From the NCBI RefSeq assembly GCF_001612885.1, contig NZ_BDBH01000001.1, positions 310,001 to 374,000 of the forward strand: 64,000 nt of DNA, read 5' to 3'. The stretch comes from Nocardia harenae NBRC 108248 (GTDB lineage: Bacteria; Actinomycetota; Actinomycetes; Mycobacteriales; Mycobacteriaceae). Positions 1 through 7,073 of the stretch are shown here, one piece after another. The stretch's first letter is position 1, and the number at the start of each line of letters is the position of its first letter. The translations under genes and the position numbers were made by a program. The notes below the pieces were generated by a model. The model saw only the letters and a list, made by a program, of their open reading frames with translations, did not search any database and was not told where the DNA came from.

Positions 1-313
1 CGAGGTTCGAGCCCTTCGCCGCCACGCGGTAGCCGACGCCGAAGATCTCCATCTTCTTCTCGTACCCCTGGGTCACGCCGGTGATCATGTTCGAGATCAG
101 CGTGCGGGTGAGGCCGTGCAGCGAGCGGTTGCGCCGCTCGTCGTCCGGGCGGGCGACCTCGAGCTGGCCGTCCTCGCCGCGGGTCACGGTGATGGGCTCG
201 GCGACGGTGTGCGACAGGGTGCCCTTGGGCCCCTTCACCGAGACGACCTGGCCGTCGACGGTGATATCGACCCCGGCCGGGATTGCGATGGGCTTCTTGC
301 CGATACGCGACAT
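1..313 (-). CDS. rplF: 50S ribosomal protein L6 (5' part of gene, runs off window)
   Basis: The minus-strand frame starts at the ATG complementary to 311-313 and reads [15 protein letters not shown], the standard L6 N-terminus, followed by the conserved [13 protein letters not shown] segment and [11 protein letters not shown]. About 104 residues are visible and the gene continues beyond base 1. L6 binds 23S rRNA near the factor-binding region of the large subunit. It follows rpsH by 13 bases and is surely cotranscribed from the rpsH promoter near 892. An unrelated small plus-strand open frame over the same bases is a shadow. Confidence 0.97.
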   Translation of the reverse strand, partial: MSRIGKKPIAIPAGVDITVDGQVVSVKGPKGTLSHTVAEPITVTRGEDGQLEVARPDDERRNRSLHGLTRTLISNMITGVTQGYEKKMEIFGVGYRVAAKGSNL

Positions 314-326
314 GTCTCTGCCTCCC

Positions 327-725
327 TTACCAGACGTAGGCGAGGACTTCGCCGCCCACGCGCTGCTGTGCCGCTTGCCGGTCCGTCAGCAGGCCGGAGG
401 ACGTGGAGATGATCGCCACGCCGAGGCCGCCCAGGACCTTGGGCAGGTTGGTGGATTTCGCGTACACGCGCAGACCGGGCTTGGAGACCCGGCGCACCCC
501 GGCGAGGCTGCGCTCGCGGGAGGGCCCGTACTTGAGGTCGACGATCAGGGTCTTGCCCACCGTCGCGTCCTCGGTGCGGTAGTCGGAGATGTAGCCCTCG
601 CGCTTGAGGATCTCGGCGATATTCGCCTTGAGCTTCGAGTGCGGAGCCTTCACCTGATCGTGGTACGCCGAGTTGGCGTTGCGCAGACGGGTCAGGAAGT
701 CTGCGATCGGATCGGTCATGGTCAT
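327..725 (-). CDS. rpsH: 30S ribosomal protein S8
   Basis: This 132-residue protein begins [17 protein letters not shown], and the C-terminal [12 protein letters not shown] and GGEVLAYVW motifs are diagnostic of S8. It is full length for the family and binds the 16S central domain. In the canonical spc operon S8 directly follows rpsN. Here rpsN lies about 13.4 kb away at 14085, so rpsH has become the first gene of its own transcription unit. A second in-frame ATG two codons in is an alternative start. The leader from the putative promoter to the start is about 165 bases. Confidence 0.97.
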   Translation of the reverse strand: MTMTDPIADFLTRLRNANSAYHDQVKAPHSKLKANIAEILKREGYISDYRTEDATVGKTLIVDLKYGPSRERSLAGVRRVSKPGLRVYAKSTNLPKVLGGLGVAIISTSSGLLTDRQAAQQRVGGEVLAYVW

Positions 726-877
726 GGTTAGACCTCGACACCTTTCTCGCCGCGGTTCCCATGCAACGCCCGCTCACGCGGACCGTGGGCCTACGACAAT
801 TCGGCTGGTCCGGTCGGCACTTGCCGGCCGGGTGAGTTCTCGCCACCGGGTGCGCACACGGAAGACATGGCTGTGCC

Positions 878-920
878 CAGGCAACCGCTCTAGTGTAAGG
901 GCGCGTTTTGCCTGGACAAA
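878..920 (-). promoter_or_regulatory. Promoter of the rpsH-rplF unit, twin of the rplN promoter
   Basis: On the minus strand, TACACT at 892-897 (-10) is preceded after 17 bases by TTTGTC at 915-920 (-35). It is followed by AGAGCGGTTGCCTG. The stretch 878-897 matches the rplN promoter at 15765-15784 in 19 of 20 bases. The motifs and the match are read directly; promoter function is inferred. The -35 side faces, and nearly overlaps, the Uma2 gene promoter. Confidence 0.7.
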
Positions 921-950
921 ATCGGGTCGCCTCCGCCCTAGAATCGATCC

Positions 951-1604
951 ATGGCGCTGGCACCCGTCGATCGGCCCGATCTTCCCGAGTTCATGACCTG
1001 GGAAGAGCTGGAGCGGCTTCCCGAGGAGATCGCGGCGCGGATCGAGTTGTGGGAGGGGCGGGTGGTGTGGTTGCGGCGGGGGCCCGCCGAGCACCAGGAG
1101 TTCACCAACCTCATGTGGAGCGGCCTGCGCCGGTGCGCGCGCGAGTACATGGACCGCGAACCGGAACAGTGCTGGCGCGTGCACACCGAGACGAACATCT
1201 TCTTCGGCCCGACGGGGAAGTCCGACTTCGTCACGCCGGATTTCCTGATCCACGAGTGCCTCCCCGAGCCCTACCAGGACGTCCGGGCACACCAGGTACT
1301 GCTGGTCGGCGAAGTTCTCTCGCCCGCCAACTCGCACAGTGACCGGGAAGGCAAGAAGGCGCGGTACGCCAGGGCCGGGATCCCCTGGTACTGGGAGGTC
1401 GCCCTGAAACCGCACGAGAGCGCCATCGCCACGGTGGATGCCCACGTCCTGGAGACCGGGCACGGACGGCTGCCCACTGGTGTGCACCCGCTCTACCCGG
1501 CCAACTACGTGCCCGCCGGCCGCTGGATACCCGCCGATTCCGACGCCGTCAGCACCGACTTTCCCTTCCCGATTCGCATCCCCTGGACCGACCTGCAGTT
1601 CTGA
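951..1604 (+). CDS. Uma2 family (DUF820) restriction-endonuclease-like protein
   Basis: This 217-residue protein has the Uma2 layout: an N-terminal MTWEELERLPEE segment followed by RIELWEGRVVW, then a PD-(D/E)XK-like core with TPDFLI and VLLVGEVLSP, and KKARYARAGIPWYWEV near residue 145. Family members are putative nucleases of unknown role, common in actinobacteria and cyanobacteria. TAGAAT at 939-944 ends seven bases before the ATG and no ribosome binding site is visible, so the transcript may be leaderless. It is convergent with the decarboxylase-like gene, with a gap of only 10 bases. Function beyond the family is unknown. Confidence 0.8.
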   Translation: MALAPVDRPDLPEFMTWEELERLPEEIAARIELWEGRVVWLRRGPAEHQEFTNLMWSGLRRCAREYMDREPEQCWRVHTETNIFFGPTGKSDFVTPDFLIHECLPEPYQDVRAHQVLLVGEVLSPANSHSDREGKKARYARAGIPWYWEVALKPHESAIATVDAHVLETGHGRLPTGVHPLYPANYVPAGRWIPADSDAVSTDFPFPIRIPWTDLQF

Positions 1605-1614
1605 CCAGCGGCGC

Positions 1615-2790
1615 TCACATCCCGCGCTGCTCGGTGATCGCCAGGCAGAGCTCGTCGATCATGGCCTCGCGCACGTGCGGGAGCGTGATCACGTGCGCCC
1701 GGTCGCCCTCGGTGGCCAGGTGGTAGCGGCGGCAGACGGCATCGGCGGGGCGGTCGAAGACGACGGTGACCGAGGCGGGGTGGCGCAGCGGGTGGGTGCC
1801 CGCGGCGGCGAGGGCGCGCTCGGCGTAGGCGGCGGTGGCGAGGGCGGTGTGCGCATCCGCCTCCAGGCCGGAGAGCCCCTTGCCCGCGAGGGCGTACCAG
1901 AGCAGGACTGCGGCCAGGCCGGAGCGGGAGCAGCCGAGGGTGGCGTCGGTGGCGCCGACGTAGTCGCCCTCGACGGCGGTGTGCACCAGGCCGGCGCGGC
2001 ACAGGGCGAGCGCGCAGACCACCGGCGTGCCGAGCGCCTTGTGCATGCTGATCGCGATGCTGCCGACCTCGGGTCGGGCGAAACCCCAGGTGGGGCCGTA
2101 CTCGGTGAACGGGACGATGAGCCCGCCGAGCGCCGCGTCCAGGTGCACGTAGACCTCGCCTGCCGGGCTCGCCGCGGCGATGATCGCGTCCACGTCGTCG
2201 ACGGCGCCGGTCATGGTGGTGGAGAGAGTGGCGACCACGATGGCGCCGCGCCCTGCGTCCCGACGGCAGGTTGCGGCGAGCGCGGCCGGGTCCATGCGGC
2301 CGGTCGGGTCGGCGTCGACCACCACCAGCTCGCGGCGCATGAGCCGGGCGGCCTTGCGGATCGAGTAGTGCGCGGCGCTGCTGCAGTAGATCCTGGCCGC
2401 AGGCAGCGCCGTGCAGCCGCGGTCGAGGCCGAAGAGGTTGGCCTCGCTGCCCGCGGCGGCGATGTAGCCGTAGGTCTCGTCGGGTGCGCCGTTGGCGAGC
2501 CGGGCCACGGCGTCCACCACGGCGCACTCCATCGGCTTGGAGCTGATCCCCGCCTTGTCCGCGCTGCGCGGGTCGCCGGGGTTGTTGACGAAGATGTCGA
2601 GGACGCCGGCGAGCTCGCTGAAGCGGAAGTCCATGTTCGCGGGGAAGCCGAGGAAGCGCGGCTTCTCGGCCAGCATGCCGGCGATGAAGGACTCGGTCAG
2701 CTCGCCGATCTCGGCCGCGGGCCGGGGCCGGGCACCGATGGCGTATTCGTCGAAAACCGTTTCGGCAGTGGCTGAAAGGGGTGGGTTCAC
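1615..2790 (-). CDS. PLP-dependent decarboxylase, histidine decarboxylase-like
   Basis: This is a fold-type I PLP enzyme of the group II decarboxylase kind. In the 391-residue form the Schiff-base lysine is in SISMHKALGTP (about K251), the cofactor-stacking His is in SSAAHYSIRK (about H141) and the phosphate/pyridine Asp is in VHLDAALGG (about D218). SISMHK and the overall length resemble bacterial histidine decarboxylases, but another amino acid substrate is possible. I chose the GTG at 2790, preceded by CGGAGAG, over an upstream GTG at 2847. The latter lies inside a perfect palindrome and would add a very Arg-rich leader. The gene is monocistronic and divergent from the lipoprotein gene at 3130. 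Confidence 0.75.
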   Translation of the reverse strand: MNPPLSATAETVFDEYAIGARPRPAAEIGELTESFIAGMLAEKPRFLGFPANMDFRFSELAGVLDIFVNNPGDPRSADKAGISSKPMECAVVDAVARLANGAPDETYGYIAAAGSEANLFGLDRGCTALPAARIYCSSAAHYSIRKAARLMRRELVVVDADPTGRMDPAALAATCRRDAGRGAIVVATLSTTMTGAVDDVDAIIAAASPAGEVYVHLDAALGGLIVPFTEYGPTWGFARPEVGSIAISMHKALGTPVVCALALCRAGLVHTAVEGDYVGATDATLGCSRSGLAAVLLWYALAGKGLSGLEADAHTALATAAYAERALAAAGTHPLRHPASVTVVFDRPADAVCRRYHLATEGDRAHVITLPHVREAMIDELCLAITEQRGM

Positions 2791-2827
2791 AACTCTCCGA
2801 TGCGTGCGTCGGGTGCTGCGACGGAAG

Positions 2828-2850
2828 TTAGTGACAGCCACTGTCACTAA
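2828..2850. promoter_or_regulatory. Perfect inverted repeat, probable operator of the decarboxylase gene
   Basis: Arms TTAGTGACAG (2828-2837) and CTGTCACTAA (2841-2850) are exact reverse complements around a 3-base spacer. The site is AT-rich relative to its surroundings and sits 38-60 bases upstream of the chosen GTG start. This is where a TetR- or GntR-type repressor would bind. No regulator gene is adjacent, so the binding protein is unknown. Confidence 0.6.
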
Positions 2851-2911
2851 GGTGAATGGTCCGTGAACAACGCCTCGGTATGCCCGGTTTCACATCGGGT
2901 CACCCACGTGC

Positions 2912-2948
2912 GCCAGGGACCCGAGCTGCGACAACTCGGGTCCCTGGC
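2912..2948. terminator. Strong hairpin in the divergent intergenic region
   Basis: A 14-base perfect stem (GCCAGGGACCCGAG / CTCGGGTCCCTGGC) with a 9-base loop. No T tract follows on either strand. It lies between two divergent genes, so it is not an ordinary gene-end terminator. It could end a short upstream transcript or act in the 5' leader of the lipoprotein gene. Apart from this hairpin and the 2828 palindrome, nothing else is recognised in 2791-3129. Confidence 0.5.
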
Positions 2949-3129
2949 GGAATTGTGACGGCCGTGCCCAGGCGACCGCTCTCCGTAGCGTGGACAGAAC
3001 TCAGGTCGTCCGCGGCCGCGGATGGAGCGCCCCTTGTGCTTCCATGGTCCCGGGACTCACTCGACGGGAACCGTCCGGGAGCGGGGCGCGTCCAAGAAGG
3101 TAGTCGTGGTCGACCGGGGAGGAGCTGCT

Positions 3130-3693
3130 GTGCGGGGTGTCGGGGTGCTGCGGGCGTTGGGCTGTGGGGCGGTCGGAGTGGCGGTGCTCGCGGGGTGCGA
3201 GGGGTCGCCGAGTTCGGCCGGGCCGACCACGACGGTGCGGAATCTGGACGAGATCGAGATCTTCAACCCGTGCCGGGGAGCGCTGTCGGACGAGGTGCTG
3301 CGGGGAGCCGGGCTCGATCCAGCAACCCGGAGAATCACCACCGACCCGCCCACCGGAATCTCCTCATGGCGGGTCTGCAGCTGGCAACCTTTGGACGATC
3401 GCTACGGGTCCGGTCGCCGGAGCATCGCCGTCTTCTCGACGAGCCACACGCTCGATGAAGGTCGCGAGAAGGACAGCCTGACGGTTCTCCGCGACACCAC
3501 GGTCAACGGTCGTCCGGGATTCGTCGCCCGAGAGAACTCCGATCCCGACAGTTGTTACGTGTCGTTCGAGGCCGAGCAAGGCATGTTCGAAGTGCAGACC
3601 GCGTGGCTGAGTACCGAGGGTGCCCGCGTCGGCGACGCCTGCGAGATGGCACAGCAGTATGCGGCAGCGCTTGAACCGCACCTACCGAAGTGA
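3130..3693 (+). CDS. DUF3558-type secreted lipoprotein
   Basis: This protein of about 187 residues starts at the GTG at 3130, directly after GGGGAGGAG. It has a short signal ending in VAVLAGC, so Cys 22 or so would be lipidated after signal peptidase II cleavage. The body resembles the actinobacterial DUF3558 family: FNPCRGALSDEVLRGAGLD, WRVCSW and SCYVSF, with conserved cysteines probably forming disulfides. The longer open frame from 3022 lacks a ribosome binding site and would bury the signal. DUF3558 lipoproteins often precede type VII secretion toxin loci in Nocardia, as here. Its molecular role is not known. Confidence 0.7.
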   Translation: MRGVGVLRALGCGAVGVAVLAGCEGSPSSAGPTTTVRNLDEIEIFNPCRGALSDEVLRGAGLDPATRRITTDPPTGISSWRVCSWQPLDDRYGSGRRSIAVFSTSHTLDEGREKDSLTVLRDTTVNGRPGFVARENSDPDSCYVSFEAEQGMFEVQTAWLSTEGARVGDACEMAQQYAAALEPHLPK

Positions 3694-3699
3694 GCAACG

Positions 3700-4086
3700 G
3701 TGACGGAGGACCAAGCCGCGTACTGGCGGAACTTGAAACAGCAGGCCATCGACGGCATCATCCGAATCGACGTGGATCTCGGTCAATCGATCGCGGCCGT
3801 CATCGCCGAATACATCACCGAACTCGAGTTCCAGAAAGCCGAAGCGCAAAGGCTGGACCATCTGACGGGCTGGGGCGGACTCCCCTCCGCCCAGGCAATC
3901 CGCCAGAAATTGGAGTTCAAGGCCGTCGCGGCCAGCGCCGACGACCCCGAAGATTCCGCTGTCAAACGCCTCGACCAGCACATATCCATCGCCCGCGATC
4001 AACGCGATACCTTCCTCGCCGCCATCGGCCGACTCCACACCACCGACCAGCAATCGGCCGACCCCCTCAGGAACGGAGGACTCTGA
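3700..4086 (+). CDS. Helical protein of unknown function in type VII toxin locus
   Basis: A GTG start gives a 128-residue acidic/basic-mixed, cysteine-free protein. It begins MTEDQAAYWRNLKQQAIDG and is predicted mostly helical, with amphipathic stretches around residues 10-55 and 85-115. There is no signal peptide. Its TGA overlaps the ATG of the PPE-like gene (TGATG), so the two are translationally coupled. Position and size suggest a small partner of the PPE-like protein, analogous to PE/ESX partners, but no WXG or YxxxD motif is obvious. I do not recognise the family. Confidence 0.6.
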   Translation: MTEDQAAYWRNLKQQAIDGIIRIDVDLGQSIAAVIAEYITELEFQKAEAQRLDHLTGWGGLPSAQAIRQKLEFKAVAASADDPEDSAVKRLDQHISIARDQRDTFLAAIGRLHTTDQQSADPLRNGGL

Positions 4087-5459
4087 TGGGCCTCAGCGAT
4101 ATCGGCGAATTCTTCAGTCACGTCGGCACCCTCGGCGTCTTCAAGATCGTGGACAACTACGACCGCTCCAGCACTGCGGACAATGACCGCGCCACCCTCG
4201 ACGAGCAGGGCAAACAAACCTGGCAGGGCGACCGCGACATCATCAGTAGCGAATGGTCCCGGCTGCAGAACGGCGCCACGGTGGCGATGGCGAAGGAGGC
4301 CGTCACCGCACCGGAAGCATTCAGCACCTGGTCACACCGCCAGATCTGGGAGGCCCTGAACGGCAGCGGAGCCGAACCGGGCGTGAGCGCGGGCGACGTG
4401 AATGCGGGCGCCGACGGCTGGCGCCGGCTCACCGAGGGCACGCGCACCGCGGTGCAGGATTACCGCGCCGGAATGGAGCGGGTCCTGGCCGAGAAGTGGT
4501 CGGGCGCCTCCGGCAACGCCGCGATCGAGGGAATCAAGGGCTACGCCGCCGAGGCAGCGAATCTTCCCACCGCGTTCCAGATGGTCGCCAATGGCATCGA
4601 CTACATGGAAGGACTGCTCGGACAGGCGAAGATCGCCATTCCACAGCCCGAGGAGGTCTCGGGTTTCGACGAGTTCGTCGGCCATATACCCGGCAACGGG
4701 CTGATCAAAGCGGCCAAGCACCGCGCCAACGAGGCGGAGGCCGACGCCCAGCTCTTCATGATCGGCACCTACCAGCCCGGGTCGGCCACCGTCGACCGGC
4801 AGACCCCGATCCTCCCGGTGCCGCGCAACACCGTGGGTGATTCCGGCGACGCACCGGCCAGCACCCCGGCCCCGGGCTCCACGGACAGCGGCAACCAGCC
4901 GAGCACGACCAGTTCGCCGAGCCCCACCGACACGCAGAGCAGCCCGAAGGACGAGCCCGGGACTCCCCAGGAAGACCCGACCGACACCAGCACGGCCGAG
5001 CCGGATCCGACCAGCACCTCCGACGACGACGAGAACACCTCGCCCACCAGCACCGATACGTCCAGCACCACCCCGACGAGCACGGTCCCCGCGAGCACGG
5101 TCCCCACCTCGACCGCCGACCGCCCGACCACCACGATCGACCCGAGGACCGGCACCCCGAGCCCCACCACCAACACCGGAACCCCGACCACGACCACCTC
5201 CCCCGACCCGGGCCGGAGCGTGCCCGGCTCGCCGACCGCGACCGGCACCCCCGCCACGACCACGGCCACCCGGAACGCCACCACCACCGGCCGCGGCGCC
5301 TACGGCATGCCCGGCATGATGGGCGGCGTGGGCCGCGGCGCCAACGGCGACGACGACAGCGAACACAAGATCCCCGACTACCTCGTACGGGACCGCGAGC
5401 ACGAACTCATCGGTGAGCTGCCGCCGACGCTGCCACCGGGCGGAGTGATCGGCGGGTGA
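4086..5459 (+). CDS. PPE/ESX-type substrate with Pro-Thr-Ser-rich tail
   Basis: This 457-residue protein has a helical N-terminal domain of about 240 residues containing a WSG turn near residue 138 (EKWSGASGNAA), as in WXG/PPE helical hairpins. A disordered Pro/Thr/Ser/Asp-rich linker spans about residues 260-400. The Gly/Met-rich patch MPGMMGGVG precedes a conserved C-terminal tail reading HKIPDYLVRDREHELIGELPP. The same domain order occurs in type VII-associated PPE-like proteins of Nocardia. The ATG at 4086 overlaps the previous stop, so the longer open frame from 3690 is rejected. Its stop overlaps the EspG-like start by 4 bases, which fits dedicated chaperoning by that neighbour. Confidence 0.7.
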   Translation: MGLSDIGEFFSHVGTLGVFKIVDNYDRSSTADNDRATLDEQGKQTWQGDRDIISSEWSRLQNGATVAMAKEAVTAPEAFSTWSHRQIWEALNGSGAEPGVSAGDVNAGADGWRRLTEGTRTAVQDYRAGMERVLAEKWSGASGNAAIEGIKGYAAEAANLPTAFQMVANGIDYMEGLLGQAKIAIPQPEEVSGFDEFVGHIPGNGLIKAAKHRANEAEADAQLFMIGTYQPGSATVDRQTPILPVPRNTVGDSGDAPASTPAPGSTDSGNQPSTTSSPSPTDTQSSPKDEPGTPQEDPTDTSTAEPDPTSTSDDDENTSPTSTDTSSTTPTSTVPASTVPTSTADRPTTTIDPRTGTPSPTTNTGTPTTTTSPDPGRSVPGSPTATGTPATTTATRNATTTGRGAYGMPGMMGGVGRGANGDDDSEHKIPDYLVRDREHELIGELPPTLPPGGVIGG

Positions 5460-6220
5460 GCGAACGCTGGACACTGAGCGCGCACGCCTTCGCCCTCGCG
5501 CTCGAAGCCCACGGCCGCGACCGGCTGCCCTACCCCCTGACCTTCCGCCCCGAATTCGCAGAGTCGCAGCTGGTCCACAGCGAGCGCAGGCAGCTCGGTG
5601 TGGAGGAGATCCTGCGGGTGTACGACCCGAGGCTGCACGCGGCCTTCGGAGTGCTGCTCGAGCCGCAGGTGCGCGTCGAGATCGAGGGGCTGCACGGCCC
5701 CGCGCAATCCGGGGTGGTGCGCCTCTACGCGGGCATCGCCGGTGACCGGTGCGCGCTCGCCGTGCAGGCACCCGGCGCGGACCGCGATTCCGGCGGCCCG
5801 GTCACCATCAGCGCGCTGCCGCCCGCCGCGCTTGCCGACCGCATCGTCGCCTACCTCCCACCTGCGCCGGGCGGTCGCACCCCGCGCTTCGAGGGCAGGC
5901 GCAGCGACCTGGACGCCCCCGTCTACGGCAGGCACCCCACCCGGCTCTCCCCCACCGAACAGGTGCAGCGCTTCTTCCGCCGCCCCCGCATCGGCACCGG
6001 CGAGATCACCGTCTACCCCGGCTACCAGCTCGATGCCCGCCCGACCTCGGACGGCCGCGCCTTTCTCTGGCTGGACTACCCGGACGACGGCCGCTACCTA
6101 CTCCAGCACCACCCCAACGGCGACGACCTCACCGTCATCCCCGGCCCGCCGGACGAACTCCGGCAGCGCATCGCCAACCACATCGGCATGTTCACCCGGC
6201 GTCCGGCCGGTAGCCGGTAG
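5456..6220 (+). CDS. EspG family type VII secretion chaperone
   Basis: This 254-residue cytosolic protein matches the EspG/ESX-associated family in length and pattern. It opens with MSERWTLSAHAFALALEAHG, has alternating beta-rich segments and ends with GPPDELRQRIANHI. EspG proteins bind the tip of PPE partners and keep them soluble for export by the ESX machinery. The 4-base overlap with the PPE-like gene makes that protein its likely client. No ESX core genes (eccB, eccC, eccD, mycP) are in the window, so secretion would rely on a system encoded elsewhere. Confidence 0.75.
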   Translation: MSERWTLSAHAFALALEAHGRDRLPYPLTFRPEFAESQLVHSERRQLGVEEILRVYDPRLHAAFGVLLEPQVRVEIEGLHGPAQSGVVRLYAGIAGDRCALAVQAPGADRDSGGPVTISALPPAALADRIVAYLPPAPGGRTPRFEGRRSDLDAPVYGRHPTRLSPTEQVQRFFRRPRIGTGEITVYPGYQLDARPTSDGRAFLWLDYPDDGRYLLQHHPNGDDLTVIPGPPDELRQRIANHIGMFTRRPAGSR

Positions 6221-6285
6221 CGGGAACCGCGAGCCTCCCGCGCGCGTCCAAGTCTTGCGACCTGTCGAACGCGAAAGGAGCCCAG

Positions 6286-6756
6286 ATGGCCGACGAAGTG
6301 CCCGGCGCGGCCCGGGCGGGCAACGACGCACTGCGCGCGCAGGTCGAGTCGATGCTCGAGTCCTATGAGCAGCAGCGATCGGCCCTGGTCGCCGCGCAGC
6401 AGCACGCGCTCGAGCCGGTCACCGTCTGGTCGCCGGACAATCTGGTGCGCGTCACGGCGACCGTCGCCGGGGTCGTCGAGGTGCACCTCGAGCCCGAGGC
6501 GTTCAAGCGGTCCACCCCCGCGTCCCTCGGCCCGGTGATCACGGCCGCGCTGCGCGAAGCGGCGAGCCGCGCGGCCGCACAGCAGGCCGAGGCACTGGCG
6601 CCGTTCACCGAACTGCCCCTCCCCGACCTCCCCGACCTCGTCCCCGGCGCGCCCTCGACCGCAGACGTCCTCGCGCAGCTGAGCCGAACGGCGCCGGACC
6701 CGGCACCGATCGAGGACGAGGACGAGTACTTCCGAAACCAGGGCTACCTGCGATGA
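6286..6756 (+). CDS. YbaB/EbfC family DNA-binding-like protein
   Basis: This 156-residue protein carries the YbaB/EbfC fold in residues 1-105: a long N-terminal helix, then VRVTATVAGVVEVHLEPEAF, where the family's beta-strand core lies, and a second helix AALREAASRAAAQQAEAL. An acidic tail ends in EDEDEYFRNQGYLR. In actinobacterial type VII loci such proteins regularly precede WXG100-like genes; whether they bind DNA there is not established. The start is the ATG after GCGAAAGGAGCCCAG, a good ribosome binding site. It overlaps the next gene by 4 bases. Confidence 0.75.
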   Translation: MADEVPGAARAGNDALRAQVESMLESYEQQRSALVAAQQHALEPVTVWSPDNLVRVTATVAGVVEVHLEPEAFKRSTPASLGPVITAALREAASRAAAQQAEALAPFTELPLPDLPDLVPGAPSTADVLAQLSRTAPDPAPIEDEDEYFRNQGYLR

Positions 6757-7070
6757 GCACCGTCCGCGTAGATCCCCACGCCCTCCGCGCCACCCGGCCG
6801 TCCTTCGACGCCGCCGCGATCGCGATCACCACCGCCGCGAACCAGCTCACCGCGGCGCTGGCCGCCGAGGGCGCGTGCTGGGGCAACGACCAGACCGGCC
6901 AGGCCTTCGCCCAGAACTACACCTCCGGCGTCGACCAGGGAAAGACATCGGTGACGAATCTGGCCAGCACTATGACCCAGCTCGGCGCGAACATGGTCAC
7001 CATCGCCGACCGGGTGACCGCCCAGGAAGACGCCGCCGCCGCAGGCCTGGACCAGTCCACGAACCGCTGA
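6753..7070 (+). CDS. WXG100-like ESX partner protein
   Basis: This 105-residue, almost wholly helical protein has a WGN turn in the middle (EGACWGNDQTGQAF, near residue 46) and two flanking helices, the WXG100 helical-hairpin pattern. There is no signal peptide, as expected for ESX substrates. It begins MSTVRVDPHALRAT and ends four bases before the toxin gene. Proteins of this type pair with the N-terminal helical domain of CpnT-like toxins for co-export. The partner assignment is inferred from gene order. Confidence 0.75.
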   Translation: MSTVRVDPHALRATRPSFDAAAIAITTAANQLTAALAAEGACWGNDQTGQAFAQNYTSGVDQGKTSVTNLASTMTQLGANMVTIADRVTAQEDAAAAGLDQSTNR

Positions 7071-7073
7071 CCC

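Noticed and set aside
2791..2847. Longer N-terminus of the decarboxylase starting at 2847
   Set aside because: It would begin inside a perfect palindrome, add an Arg-rich leader not expected in the family, and lack a ribosome binding site. The GTG at 2790 has one.
4860..5300. Repetitive Pro/Thr/Ser-coding DNA as a tandem repeat element
   Set aside because: The repeats are irregular and in frame; they encode the disordered linker of the PPE-like protein.
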